Positions 37,971-46,697 of a DNA stretch of 64,000 nt are shown here, in pieces. The DNA comes from Crossiella sp. S99.2 (lineage in GTDB: Bacteria; Actinomycetota; Actinomycetes; Mycobacteriales; Pseudonocardiaceae). A program made the position numbers and the translations under genes. The DNA is taken from contig NZ_JALMDK010000010.1 in assembly GCF_023094165.1 (NCBI RefSeq), positions 1 to 64,000 of the forward strand, read 5' to 3'. Every line of letters starts with the position of its first letter. Within the stretch, counting starts at the first letter, position 1. Under the pieces are notes generated by a model. That model had not been told where the DNA came from. It made no database searches and was given only the letters and a program-made list of their open reading frames with translations.

Positions 37971-38896
37971 CCGCGATCCCCGGTCGCCGCCCACATGTTC
38001 GCCATCCCCACCGTCACCAGCGCCGCCCCAAGCACGTGGAAGATCACCAGTACCTCGGGCACGCCCGTGAGGTACTGGATCATGCCCACCGACCCCTGCG
38101 CGAGCACCACGGCGATCAGCCACCAGTAGGCCCGCCACACTCCACTCGGCGCCGACACCGCCCGCAACGCGAACGCGAACGCGATCAACAGCCCGAGGAA
38201 GAGGAACAGCAGGTCGGCGTGCGCCTGTGCCAGCCCGGACACCGAGGCGTTGAGCCGGGCGGTCGCGGCATCACCCGCGTGCGGACCGGCCCCGGTGAGC
38301 ATGGTGCCCACCACCAGCACCCCGACCAGCACCACCGTGCTGACCACCAGCAACTGTCGCAACGCCGCCGGGATCAGTGGCTGCACCGGCGCGTCGGTCT
38401 CCCGCTGCGACCGGACCAGCAGCACGGCCAGCCACACCAGCACCATCGAGACCAGGAAGTGCCCGGCCACGGTCCACCACACCAGCCCGGCCAGCACGGT
38501 GATCCCGCCGATCACGCCCTGGCTGATGGTGCCCGCCAGGGTGTAGGCGGCCAGCCGGGTCAGGCGCCGGCGCCGCGGCCGGTGCAGCCAGGCCAGCACG
38601 AAGCAGGCCAGCGCGACCATGCCGACCACTCCGCTGAGCAGCCGGTTCCCGAACTCGATCCACTGGTGGAACCAGGCGAACTCGGGGTGCTCGATCGGCA
38701 CCAGGCTGCCCGGGAAGCAGTTCGGCCAGGTAGGGCAACCCAAACCAGACCCGGTCACCCGCACCACCGACCCGGTGACCGCGATGACGACCTGCAACAC
38801 CAGGTTCGTCACCAGGACGCTCCTGGTCAGCTTCTGCGACGGTCCCGACTCGGGCGCGGGGGTGTCGGTGGAGGGTTCGGCGGAGTTAGCGGCCAC
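37904..38896 (-). CDS. ctaA: Haem A synthase (COX15/CtaA)
   Basis: 330 residues, about eight membrane helices. It oxidises the C8 methyl of haem O to make haem A for cytochrome aa3 oxidase. His ligands are visible in HPEFAWFHQWIEFGNRLLSG and AGHFLVSMVL in the first half, and AHADLLFLFLG and VLVIFHVLGAAL in the second. The CPTWPNCFPG Cys pair in the first loop is typical. GTG 38896 lies 8 nt after TACCAT. Overlaps gbsR-like by 67 bp tail to tail. Confidence 0.93.
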   Translation of the reverse strand: MAANSAEPSTDTPAPESGPSQKLTRSVLVTNLVLQVVIAVTGSVVRVTGSGLGCPTWPNCFPGSLVPIEHPEFAWFHQWIEFGNRLLSGVVGMVALACFVLAWLHRPRRRRLTRLAAYTLAGTISQGVIGGITVLAGLVWWTVAGHFLVSMVLVWLAVLLVRSQRETDAPVQPLIPAALRQLLVVSTVVLVGVLVVGTMLTGAGPHAGDAATARLNASVSGLAQAHADLLFLFLGLLIAFAFALRAVSAPSGVWRAYWWLIAVVLAQGSVGMIQYLTGVPEVLVIFHVLGAALVTVGMANMWAATGDRGQRGLAADHLAGSSATSVASQR

Positions 38897-38969
38897 GGCC
38901 CCTGATGGTAGGCCGCCCCAGCCCGGCACCTGTCGCCGGGCTACGTAACCTGGTCAGGGCACCCAGCCT

Positions 38970-39419
38970 TCAGCGCCGCCGGAACCACCCGTTGGCACTC
39001 GGCGTGAACATCAAGACGAGTGCCCCGAACACCGCCGCGATGTGCAACGCGCGCACCACCGCGAACACCAGGAACCCGGCATCGGCCCCGGCGAACAGCG
39101 CCACCGGGTCGTTGCCCGCGGCCAGCCACGAGATCGGCTCCACCACCAGCGACAGTGTCCCCGCCACCCCCAGCAGCAAGGCCAGCGCGACCCGCGCCCA
39201 GCCCCGCCCCCGGCGGAAGGCCAGGATGAGCGGCACCAGGATCGCCGTCACCACCACCCGGATCCCCACCGGCACCACAGCTTCGTCCACCGTCGGCTGG
39301 TGCTCGAGCACCCCGAGCACGGTCTCGGCCACCCCGGCGCCCACCGCGGCCAGCCACAACGCGGCGGAGTACCGGACGGAGGTGGGTGCGACCCGCGAGT
39401 CGAGCAGCGTCTGTGTCAT
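38970..39419 (-). CDS. Four-helix membrane protein of unknown function
   Basis: 149 residues with four membrane helices (YSAALWLAAVGAGVAETVLG; VGIRVVVTAILVPLILAF; VALALLLGVAGTLSLVVEPI; AVVRALHIAAVFGALVLMF) and a short basic C-terminus. Resembles small actinobacterial membrane proteins without known role. It lies 73 bp upstream of ctaA on the same strand, so it may be cotranscribed. Confidence 0.7.
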   Translation of the reverse strand: MTQTLLDSRVAPTSVRYSAALWLAAVGAGVAETVLGVLEHQPTVDEAVVPVGIRVVVTAILVPLILAFRRGRGWARVALALLLGVAGTLSLVVEPISWLAAGNDPVALFAGADAGFLVFAVVRALHIAAVFGALVLMFTPSANGWFRRR

Positions 39420-39500
39420 GCCCGGAACTCTGCTCCGCGAGCCGCGCGGAGTCAGGGGTCCCAGGCACCGCGCTGGCAGGTGGAGAAAACCCCCGTGCGA

Positions 39501-39713
39501 TCAGGGATTCTCGCCCACTGGCGCCTGTGCGATGCACAGGACACACGGCATTCCCACACTTCGAGGTTCCACCACGGTCGTCGGTGCCCGATGCCCGCAC
39601 AGCGCGGTCAACTCGGCAGGCGGCCGCCGCGGATCAAGCCCCCTGACAATGAAGGCATGCACCTGGCGGTCCCGCCAGGACCGCCACCACGCCAGGTCGT
39701 CCACGGTAACCAC
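39501..39713 (-). CDS. Small Cys/His protein, probable zinc knuckle
   Basis: 70 residues. N-terminal VDDLAWWRSWRDRQVHAF, then LCGHRAPTTVV and GMPCVLC, giving a C-x-H and a C-x2-C that could hold one zinc ion. Small proteins of this layout (CG[HE]...CxxC) are common in Pseudonocardiaceae and Streptomyces but have no known role. GTG 39713 is chosen because GGAGG lies 7 nt upstream. Confidence 0.6.
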   Translation of the reverse strand: MVTVDDLAWWRSWRDRQVHAFIVRGLDPRRPPAELTALCGHRAPTTVVEPRSVGMPCVLCIAQAPVGENP

Positions 39714-39813
39714 TGCCCTGCCTCCATTCGGTCGCCCGCCGATGTGACGACCGGAGGACACGCGAATGACGTTGCCTCCCAAGGTTCTCTAGGTGGCACC
39801 CGGCCAGTGTCGG

Positions 39814-40620
39814 TCAGGAGCCGGTGCGGAGTCGGGTGGTCAGTTCGGTCCAGCGGCGGGCTTCGGCGTGGTCCGCCGGCGTGACCTCCAGGGGTAATCG
39901 CTTCTTCTTCGTGTAGGCCGACAGTCGGCCGGCCGGTGGCTCGGCCAGCAGGGTCAGGATCGGGGTGAGTGCCTGCTCCGGGGTGGGGGCCAGACGGAAC
40001 AGGACCCGGGTGAGCGCCCGGTGGGCGGGGGAGAGGTCGCCGGAGAGGCTGCTGCGCACGAACAGCGGGTTGTAGAGGACGTACTTCAGCCTGGGCTCGG
40101 CCTTGATGAGCGCCAGGCCGGAGAGTTCGTTGGCGCGGCGGCTCTGCTGGTTGGCGGCGCGCCAACTGTAGGTCTCGGCCAGGGTGAGATCGTCCCACTG
40201 CATAGCGGTCTTGGGGGCGCCGGGGACCGCGGTGTTGATGATCACCGGGCGGGTGGTCGCGCTCAGTCGGGGGAGTAGCGCGGTGGCCAGGACGTGGCGG
40301 CTCAGGGCATAGAGGGCCAGGTTGTGCTCGATGCCCTCGGTGGTCAGGGTGCGGCTGCGGACCACGTGGGCGGCCGCGAGGAACAGGGTGTCGATCTGGG
40401 GGTGCCGCTCGGCGATGTGCGCGGCGACCCGGTCGTTCTCCGCGATCAGTCGCAGGTCCGCCTGGACGAAGTGCGCGCGGCCGGGCGCACTGGCCGCCAA
40501 CGCCTCGAACTTGCCCGCGTCCCGGCCGATCACCACGACTGTTTCGCCTGCTCGGAGCTGGTGCGCGGCCAGCGCCCTGCCCAGACCGTCGGTGCCACCG
40601 GAGATCACTGTGGTGCCCAT
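39814..40620 (-). CDS. Short-chain dehydrogenase-like protein with altered active site
   Basis: 268 residues with the SDR fold: cofactor loop SGGTDGLGRALA (residues about 6-17), VVVIGRDAGKF, ADLRLI. The region that normally reads YxxSK reads NQQSRRAN (about residues 158-165), so the catalytic Tyr and Lys appear replaced by Asn and Arg. It may be a non-catalytic or altered NAD(P)-binding protein. GGGAGGTG before ATG 40620. Divergent from a TetR gene, which probably controls it. Confidence 0.82.
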   Translation of the reverse strand: MGTTVISGGTDGLGRALAAHQLRAGETVVVIGRDAGKFEALAASAPGRAHFVQADLRLIAENDRVAAHIAERHPQIDTLFLAAAHVVRSRTLTTEGIEHNLALYALSRHVLATALLPRLSATTRPVIINTAVPGAPKTAMQWDDLTLAETYSWRAANQQSRRANELSGLALIKAEPRLKYVLYNPLFVRSSLSGDLSPAHRALTRVLFRLAPTPEQALTPILTLLAEPPAGRLSAYTKKKRLPLEVTPADHAEARRWTELTTRLRTGS

Positions 40621-40641
40621 GTCCACCTCCCGTTTGCAATA

Positions 40642-40684
40642 GGAGCGGTTGCTCCGTATATTCAACGTAGCAGAGACGGAGCAG
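40642..40684. promoter_or_regulatory. Operator between SDR-like gene and tetR
   Basis: GGAGC-GGTT-GCTCC (40642-40655) is a perfect dyad. ACGGAGCA, the complement of its TGCTCCGT end, recurs about 20 bp away (40677-40684). Likely binding sites of the adjacent TetR protein. Confidence 0.55.
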
Positions 40685-40713
40685 ACGTTCCAGTTGCTGA
40701 CTAGAATGGAGTC

Positions 40714-41286
40714 ATGAGTGCGGCGGACAGTGCGGGAGCCAGACCACTACGGGCCGACGCGGCGCGGAACCGGGCCCAGATCCTCGGCGCGGCCACGGAG
40801 GCGTTCCGGGACCGTGGGCTCGAGGTGGATGTCCGGGAGATCGCCCGGCTGGCTGATGTGGGCATGGGCACTCTGTATCGGCATTTCAGCACCAAGAAGT
40901 CGCTGGTCGAGGCGGCGCTGGAAGCGAAGATCGTGGAGTGGGAGCAGCGTGCCGCCGCTGCTCGTGCCGCAGCCGGTGCGTGGCAGGGACTTCGTGCCCT
41001 TATCGAGCACACCGTCGAGCTGATGGCCGCCAACCGGGCGTTCCTGGACGGCCTGGCGGTGGAGGAGTCCGCGGTCGAGGCATGCCAGTCGCACCTGCGG
41101 CAGTCCCTGGGTGACCTGGTCGACCGCGCGCACCGGGAAGGTTCGCTACGGGCCGATGTCAGCGCCGGTGACATCGGGTTGTTCGTGCTCTCCTTCGGTC
41201 CGATCGTGCTGGCCACCAAGGCTTCCGAGCCGGAAGCCTGGCGTCGGCTGCTGGCGGTGTTGCTGGACGGCCTGCGGGTGGCATGA
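40714..41286 (+). CDS. TetR family regulator
   Basis: 190 residues. HTH about 18-62 (RAQILGAATEAFRDRGLEVD, then ADVGMGTLYRHFSTKKSLVE). The C-terminal domain resembles the SBP/SACE_7040-type ligand domain of actinobacterial TetRs. ATG starts 6 nt after TAGAAT (40702-40707), suggesting a leaderless transcript. Controls the divergent SDR-like gene and possibly the downstream reductase. Confidence 0.88.
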   Translation: MSAADSAGARPLRADAARNRAQILGAATEAFRDRGLEVDVREIARLADVGMGTLYRHFSTKKSLVEAALEAKIVEWEQRAAAARAAAGAWQGLRALIEHTVELMAANRAFLDGLAVEESAVEACQSHLRQSLGDLVDRAHREGSLRADVSAGDIGLFVLSFGPIVLATKASEPEAWRRLLAVLLDGLRVA

Positions 41287-41354
41287 GCGCCCGTTATGGC
41301 GGGCATGAGCACTAAGCGTTGGACTCATCGGCGGGCTGAGCTGAAGATCGTCCT

Positions 41355-42413
41355 ATGAGCACACTGGGGAAGGTCGCACTGGTCGTCGGAGCCAACGGCG
41401 TCATCGGCGGCAATCTGGTCGAGCACCTGCTCGGACTGGGCGATTGGGAGGTCATCGGGCTGTCCCGGCGGGGCGGCGCCGATCGGGAGCGGCTGCGCTA
41501 TCTCGCGGTTGATCTGCTGGATCCGGCGGACACCAGGGAGAAGCTGGCCGGGCTCGGCTCGGTGACGCATGTCTTCTACGCCGCCTACCAGGACCGGCCG
41601 AGCTGGGCGGAACTGGTGGCGCCGAACCTGGCCATGCTGGTCAACGTCGTCGAGGCGATCGAGCCGGTCGCGACCGGTCTTGAGCACATCAGCCTCATGC
41701 AGGGCTACAAGGTCTACGGCGCGCACCTCGGCCCGTTCAAGACCCCGGCCCGTGAGGACGACGCCGGCCACATGCCGCCGGAGTTCAACGTGGACCAGCA
41801 GGACTTCCTGGTTCGGCAACAGGAAGGTAAGAGCTGGACCTGGTCGGCCATCCGCCCGTCGGTGGTCGCCGGATTCGGTCTCGGCAACCCGCTGAACCTG
41901 GCCATGGTGATCGCGGTGTACGCCTCGATCTCCAAGGAACTCGGTCTGCCACTGCGTTTCCCCGGCAAACCGGGCGCCTACGACGCGCTGCTGGAGATGA
42001 CCGACGCGGGGTTGCTGGCCGAGGCAACCGTCTGGGCGGCAACGGATCCGGCCTGCGCCAACCAGGCGTTCAACATCAACAACGGCGACCTGTTCCGGTG
42101 GAGCGAACTGTGGCCGAAGATCGCCGAGTTCTTCGAGCTGCCGGTCGCGCCGCCGCTGCAGATGTCGCTGGAAACGGTGATGGCGGACAAGGAACCGTTG
42201 TGGGACCGGATGACCGAGGCGCACGGTCTGGCCGGCCACAGCTACCGCGAGGTGTCCTCGTGGGCCTTCGGGGACTTCGTGTTCTCGTGGGACTACGACA
42301 TGTTCGCCGACGGATCCAAGGCCCGCCGGTTCGGGTTCCACCGATACGTGCAGACCGAGCACATGTTCTTTGACATCTTCACAGAGATGCGCAAGCGGCG
42401 GGTCATTCCGTGA
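41355..42413 (+). CDS. PRISE-type NAD(P)-dependent reductase (progesterone 5-beta-reductase-like)
   Basis: 352 residues. Rossmann loop GANGVIGGNLVEHLL (about 13-27). The PRISE-family segments are clear: HVFYAAYQDR, HISLMQGYKVYGAHLGPFKT with the active-site Lys/Tyr neighbourhood, EFNVDQQDFL, and WSAIRPSVVAGFGLGNPLNL. Plant members reduce enones and make iridoids; bacterial members reduce activated C=C bonds of unknown natural substrates. It ends in an 11-bp overlap with the convergent AraC gene. Confidence 0.88.
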   Translation: MSTLGKVALVVGANGVIGGNLVEHLLGLGDWEVIGLSRRGGADRERLRYLAVDLLDPADTREKLAGLGSVTHVFYAAYQDRPSWAELVAPNLAMLVNVVEAIEPVATGLEHISLMQGYKVYGAHLGPFKTPAREDDAGHMPPEFNVDQQDFLVRQQEGKSWTWSAIRPSVVAGFGLGNPLNLAMVIAVYASISKELGLPLRFPGKPGAYDALLEMTDAGLLAEATVWAATDPACANQAFNINNGDLFRWSELWPKIAEFFELPVAPPLQMSLETVMADKEPLWDRMTEAHGLAGHSYREVSSWAFGDFVFSWDYDMFADGSKARRFGFHRYVQTEHMFFDIFTEMRKRRVIP

Positions 42414-43203
42414 CCCGGCCGAAGTACTGGCCGGGCGGCACGCCGACCGCGGCCCGGAAGGCCGCGACGAAGGCGCTGACGCTCTCGTAGCCGACGCGTC
42501 TGGCCACTGTGGACACCGCGCTTCCGTGTGCCAGCAACGGAAGCGCGGCCTGGATCCGCAGCTGGGTGCGCCACCGGCCGAAGGGCAGGCCGGTCTCGGC
42601 CCGGAACAGCCGGGCCAGGGTCCGTTCACTGGCGCCGACCTGGCGGCCCCAGTCCCGCAGGGTCCGCGGGTCGGCCGGATCGGCGGTCAGGGCCGCGGCG
42701 ACGGCCCTGGTCCGCGGATCGCGTGGGCCGGGCACCGCCAGGGTGGTCACCGGCAGTGGCTCCAGCAGGTCGAACACCACCGCCTCGGCGCGGGCGCGGG
42801 CCTGTGGGGCTAGGGATTCCCGGCCCAGGTAGGGAATCAGCTCGCGCAGCAGTGGCGAGGCGGCGACCACCGTCGGCCTCGACCACCGCGCGGGCCAGCC
42901 CGGCGGGCACACCGCGGGGTCCAGGTAGAGGCTGCGCATGACCGCGCTGCCGATCGCGGCGGTGCTGTGCCCGATCCCGGCGGGCAGCCACAGCGCGCGG
43001 TTGGTCGGCAGCACCCAGGTGCCATCCGGTGTCGTCACCGCCAGGACTCCGGTGGCGGCCCAGGCGAGTTGGTGCACCGGGTGCAGGTGCCAGTCGAAGC
43101 GGGTGCCCAGCCGTAACTCGAAGCTGCCCACCAGCACCGCGCCCGAGGCGGGCACGAGCAGCGGCAGAGCCTGTGGCCCTGCGGGCTGTCCGGATGGCGA
43201 CAT
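42403..43203 (-). CDS. AraC family regulator
   Basis: 266 residues. N-terminal cupin-like sensor domain (FDWHLHPVHQLAWAATGV, LWLPAGIGHS). C-terminal double HTH about 175-262 (DWGRQVGASERTLARLFRAE and VARRVGYESVSAFVAAFRAA, then GVPPGQYF). ATG 43203 follows TAGCCT by 8 nt, suggesting a leaderless mRNA. Convergent with the reductase and divergent from a methyltransferase 55 bp away, its more likely target. Confidence 0.9.
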   Translation of the reverse strand: MSPSGQPAGPQALPLLVPASGAVLVGSFELRLGTRFDWHLHPVHQLAWAATGVLAVTTPDGTWVLPTNRALWLPAGIGHSTAAIGSAVMRSLYLDPAVCPPGWPARWSRPTVVAASPLLRELIPYLGRESLAPQARARAEAVVFDLLEPLPVTTLAVPGPRDPRTRAVAAALTADPADPRTLRDWGRQVGASERTLARLFRAETGLPFGRWRTQLRIQAALPLLAHGSAVSTVARRVGYESVSAFVAAFRAAVGVPPGQYFGRVTE

Positions 43204-43258
43204 CAGTTGTCAGGCTAGCTCGTAGCGGACACCCGCGGCGGTTCCTAGGGTCGCAACC

Positions 43259-43834
43259 ATGCCGATGAACCTGTGTCACCGTTGGTTGTGCCGTTCGGAC
43301 CGGTGGGCCCGGAGGGTGGCCCGCGACATCATCCCGTGGGCACTGGACGGCGTCGATCTGGGCGCCGATGTGCTCGAGATCGGCCCCGGCTACGGCGCGA
43401 CCACCGTGGCACTGGCCACCCGGACGCCCCAGCTGACCGCGGTGGAGATCGATCCGGAGCTGGCACGCGGGCTGCGGGCGCGGCTGGGTGGCCAGGTGCA
43501 GGTGATCGAGGGTGACGGGACGGCGATCCCGTTGCCGGACAACAGCTTCACCGGGGTCGGCAGCTTCACCATGCTGCATCACGTGCCGTCGGTGGCGTTG
43601 CAGGACCGGCTCTTCGCCGAGGCGTTCCGGGTGCTGCGACCGGGTGGGACCTTCGCCGGGATAGACGGGGTGCCCAGCCTGGGCTTCCGGCTCGGCCACC
43701 TCTACGACACCTATGTCCCGGTCAACCCGGACACCCTGGCGCCACGGCTGCGGACCGCCGGGTTCACCGACATCTGGCTGACCGTGGTGCCCGGCCGCTC
43801 ATTCCGGTTCCGCGCTCGCAAACCCTTGGTGTGA
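43259..43834 (+). CDS. Class I SAM-dependent methyltransferase
   Basis: 191 residues. SAM motif I VLEIGPGYGATTVAL (about residues 39-53), motif II acid in LTAVEIDPELA, motif III IEGDGTAIPLPDNSF, and VLRPGGTFAGID. Ubiquinone/menaquinone-type small-molecule methyltransferase fold, substrate unknown. ATG lies 7 nt after TAGGGT (43246-43251), so probably leaderless. Confidence 0.88.
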   Translation: MPMNLCHRWLCRSDRWARRVARDIIPWALDGVDLGADVLEIGPGYGATTVALATRTPQLTAVEIDPELARGLRARLGGQVQVIEGDGTAIPLPDNSFTGVGSFTMLHHVPSVALQDRLFAEAFRVLRPGGTFAGIDGVPSLGFRLGHLYDTYVPVNPDTLAPRLRTAGFTDIWLTVVPGRSFRFRARKPLV

Positions 43835-43841
43835 CAGGCGT

Positions 43842-44513
43842 CTACGGCTGCCGGGGCAGTTCGCGGAGTCCGGCGACCAGGGCGCGGACGCCGAACTCGA
43901 AATAGCCCTCCAGGTCCGCGCTGGTGATCACGTGCGCGGCCGCGGCCAGCCGGGGGTAGTCCTCGGTGGCCAGGGCCCGGTGCAGGGACTCGACATCGGC
44001 GGCCAGCCGGTCATCGCCGGCCTGTTCCTCCAGGGTGTGGCCGATGACGAAGCGGATGACGGTGAACGAGGCCCGCACCGCGTCCTCCGCGGTGAAACCC
44101 GCCGCGGTCAGCACGCCGACAAAGGTGTCGGCGAACCCCAGGGTGTTGGGGCCGGTGGTCCGGGTGCCCGCGTAAACCCGCGCGCCATCGCGATGCCGCA
44201 GCAGCGCCAGGCGCATCCGGCGGGCGAGTTCGGTGACCTGGGCCTGCCAGTCCGGACCGGTCGGCCAAGGCTCGGCGCAGCCGTGCAGCATCCGCTCGGC
44301 CATCGCGGTGAGCAGGGCCGGTTTGTCCGCGAAGTAGCCGTAGAGGGTGCCGACCTGCACGTCCAGGGCTGCCGCCAGACGGCGCATGGTCAGCGCGTCC
44401 AGGCCCTCGGCGTCCAGCACCGCCAGCGCGGTGGTCACGGCCCGCTCCTGATCGATCCGCGGTGGCCGTCCGCGCGGTTTGCGGGCCGGGGCGGTGTTTG
44501 ACGGACCGGTCAT
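43842..44513 (-). CDS. TetR family regulator with TetR-type C-terminal domain
   Basis: 223 residues. HTH about 18-60 (GRPPRIDQERAVTTALAVLD, RRLAAALDVQVGTLYGYFADK). The C-terminal half (AERMLHGCAEPW, GFADTFVGVLTAAGFTAEDA, FVIGHTLEEQ) matches the ligand domain of classic TetR repressors. ATG lies 8 nt after TAGTGT; the operator dyad at 44529-44562 is just upstream. It is divergent from a Rox-like monooxygenase, its evident target. Confidence 0.92.
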   Translation of the reverse strand: MTGPSNTAPARKPRGRPPRIDQERAVTTALAVLDAEGLDALTMRRLAAALDVQVGTLYGYFADKPALLTAMAERMLHGCAEPWPTGPDWQAQVTELARRMRLALLRHRDGARVYAGTRTTGPNTLGFADTFVGVLTAAGFTAEDAVRASFTVIRFVIGHTLEEQAGDDRLAADVESLHRALATEDYPRLAAAAHVITSADLEGYFEFGVRALVAGLRELPRQP

Positions 44514-44528
44514 GGCGGAGCACACTAG

Positions 44529-44562
44529 CAACAGTTAAATGAACACTGTTCAGAAATTGTTG
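44529..44562. promoter_or_regulatory. TetR operator between tetR and Rox-like monooxygenase
   Basis: Dyad centred at about 44546: inner GAACA-C-TGTTC (44541-44551), outer CAACAGTT (44529-44536) with AATTGTTG (44555-44562), 7 of 8 complementary. It sits between the two divergent starts, next to the TAGTGT -10 box of the regulator and ahead of GGAGGGG of the monooxygenase, so one repressor could control both genes. Confidence 0.7.
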
Positions 44563-44575
44563 CGGAGGGGTGCTC

Positions 44576-46045
44576 GTGAACGTCGACGTCGTGGTGGCCG
44601 GGGCGGGTCCGACCGGATTGATGCTGGCCGGTGAGCTGGCACTGGCCGGAGTCCGGGTGCTGGTGCTGGAACGCAGGGAGGCGCCGCAGCGGGATTCGCG
44701 GGCGCTGAGCCTGCATCCGCGCAGCGTGGAGCTGATGGACCTGCGGGGCATCGCGGAAGGGTTCCTGGCGCGTGGGCGGCCGGTGCCGGGCTGGCACTTC
44801 GCCGGATTGCCCACCGGGCTGAACTTCGCGGACCTGGACTCGCCGCACCCGTACTCGTTGTTCCTCGCCCAGTCCCACACCGAGGAACTGCTCGCGGAGC
44901 GGGCCGCGGAACTTGGCGTGCGGCCGCGGCGCGGGCATGCCGTCACCGGACTGCGGCAGGACGTCGACGGCGTGGACGTCGAGGTGCGCGGGCCGGACGG
45001 GGACTACCTCGTGCGGGCCGGGTTCGTAGTGGGCTGTGACGGCGGGCGGAGTGTGGTGCGGCAGGCGGGCGGCATCGGATTCCCGGGCAGTGACAGCACG
45101 TTCTCCGCGATGCTCGGCGACTTCGCGCAGGTCGGGCCGGAGGCGGTGCGGCGGGCGGGCGAACACGGCGTGCTGGCCGCGCCGCTGGGCAACGGGGCGA
45201 CCCGGTTCGTGCTGCCGGACGCCGAGCGGATGCGGGTCCCGGTGTCCGAACCGGTGACCGAGGCGGAGTTCCTGGCCGCGTTGCGCCGGGCGACCGGATC
45301 CACCCTCGGGGTGGCGCAACCGCGCTGGCTGTCCCGGTTCGGCAACGCCACCCGGCTGGCCGACCGATACCGCAATGGGCGGGTGCTGGTGGCCGGGGAC
45401 GCCGCGCACATCCACTTCCCGGCGGCGGGGCAGGGGCTCAACGTCGGGCTGCAGGACGCGATGAACCTGGGCTGGAAGCTGGCCGCCGAGGTCAAGGGCT
45501 GGGCGCCGGCGGGATTGCTGGACAGCTATCACGCCGAGCGGCATCCGGTGGGGCAACAGGTTGTGGACAACACGATGGCCCAGACGCTGTTGCTGGAACT
45601 GATGCTGATGCCGGAGTACCGGCGGCCGGTGGCGGCGTTGCGGGCGGTGCTGGATGACCTGCTCGGGATCGAGGAGGTCAACCTCCGGCTGGCGGGACGG
45701 ATCTCGGCGCTGGACACGCGGTACGGGACGGCGGCGGAACCGCTGGTGGGCGCGCGGATGCCGGATGTCGTGGTGGGGGCGGGCCGCCGGGTCTACGAGC
45801 TGGTGCGCGACGGGCGGTTCGTGTTGCTGGACTTCGCCGGGGACGGGGAGGTCGCCAGGTGGGCGGATCGGGTGCGCGGGGTGCGGGCGCGGGTGCCTGC
45901 TGGGCATCCGGCCCTGGACGGGGTCCGCGCGGTGCTCGTGCGACCGGACGGGCATGTGGCCTGGGTGTCCCGGAGCGAGGCGGGCGCCGGGCGGGAGGAG
46001 GCGCTGCGCGAGTGGGTGGGTGCGCCTGCCGAGGTGGTGGCTTGA
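44576..46045 (+). CDS. Rox-like FAD-dependent aromatic monooxygenase
   Basis: 489 residues. FAD motif VVVAGAGPTGLMLAGELALA (about residues 4-23), the middle motif VVGCDGGRSVVRQ, and the second FAD motif LVAGDAAHIHFPAAGQGLNV. A thioredoxin-like C-terminal domain ends with VRPDGHVAWVSR. Sequence pattern is close to rifampicin monooxygenase (Rox) and the anthracycline hydroxylases PgaE/RdmE. It may inactivate an aromatic antibiotic or hydroxylate a xenobiotic. GTG 44576 after GGAGGGG; GTG 44570 is too close to the SD. Divergent from its TetR. Confidence 0.9.
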   Translation: MNVDVVVAGAGPTGLMLAGELALAGVRVLVLERREAPQRDSRALSLHPRSVELMDLRGIAEGFLARGRPVPGWHFAGLPTGLNFADLDSPHPYSLFLAQSHTEELLAERAAELGVRPRRGHAVTGLRQDVDGVDVEVRGPDGDYLVRAGFVVGCDGGRSVVRQAGGIGFPGSDSTFSAMLGDFAQVGPEAVRRAGEHGVLAAPLGNGATRFVLPDAERMRVPVSEPVTEAEFLAALRRATGSTLGVAQPRWLSRFGNATRLADRYRNGRVLVAGDAAHIHFPAAGQGLNVGLQDAMNLGWKLAAEVKGWAPAGLLDSYHAERHPVGQQVVDNTMAQTLLLELMLMPEYRRPVAALRAVLDDLLGIEEVNLRLAGRISALDTRYGTAAEPLVGARMPDVVVGAGRRVYELVRDGRFVLLDFAGDGEVARWADRVRGVRARVPAGHPALDGVRAVLVRPDGHVAWVSRSEAGAGREEALREWVGAPAEVVA

Positions 46046-46132
46046 GGCCGGAGCGGGCCTGGCCGCGGGTTGGGTGTGGCGGTCCGCTGGCTCGCTGACT
46101 GGCCGGGTCGGGCGGCAGTGGCGGTTGGCGCG

Positions 46133-46696
46133 TCAGGGCGTGGGCTTGTGGCGGTTGTAGTGGCGGGCGGCGCGGGCCCGGTTGCCGCAGGTGGTGGAGC
46201 ACCATTCGCGGCGGGGGTGGTCCTTGGTGAAGTAGACGACGCAGGCGGGGGCCAGGCAGGCCTGCAACGGTGCGGCGGTGAGCACCGGGATGGCCTGGGT
46301 GGCGATGCCGGCCAGGATGCGCGCGGCGGGGCTGCCCTTGCTGGTGGTGGTACTGCCCAGGGTGTGGCCGGTCAGGGTCAGTTGGGGGCTGGCCGGGGAC
46401 TGGGTGATGGCGCGGTTGACGGCGATCACGGCCTGGGCCGGGGTGAGTGGGCTGGTGGTGGCGCGGACACGGGGGTCCTCGGTGCGGTGCGCGGCGAGGC
46501 GGCGCAGGGCAGCGCGCAGAGTGAGGAAGTGCGGGATAGCGTTCTCGGTGATCCGTTGGGCTGTGGCGTCGTCGTGCACGGCAGCGAGCCAGCCGCGGAG
46601 TGAGTCCAGGGTGGCCAGGGTGTCGTGCACACCGGTGCGGTCGGCCCAGACGGTGTTCATCAGGTGTACCGGGAGCGGCTCACCGGGAAGTAGCAC
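46133..46696 (-). CDS. CGNR zinc-finger regulator with ABATE domain
   Basis: 187 residues. N-terminal ABATE (RsfA-like stress-binding) domain about 1-130 (VHLMNTVWADRTGVHDTL). The C-terminal zinc finger has CLAPACVVYFTKDHPRREWC and CGNRARAARHY. These are presumed ligand-responsive transcription factors. GTG start lies 6 nt after TACCGT, and that -10 overlaps the TTCTCACG/CGTGAGAA boxes, so autoregulation is likely. Divergent from a DUF1348 gene. Confidence 0.88.
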   Translation of the reverse strand: MLLPGEPLPVHLMNTVWADRTGVHDTLATLDSLRGWLAAVHDDATAQRITENAIPHFLTLRAALRRLAAHRTEDPRVRATTSPLTPAQAVIAVNRAITQSPASPQLTLTGHTLGSTTTSKGSPAARILAGIATQAIPVLTAAPLQACLAPACVVYFTKDHPRREWCSTTCGNRARAARHYNRHKPTP

Positions 46697-46697
46697 G

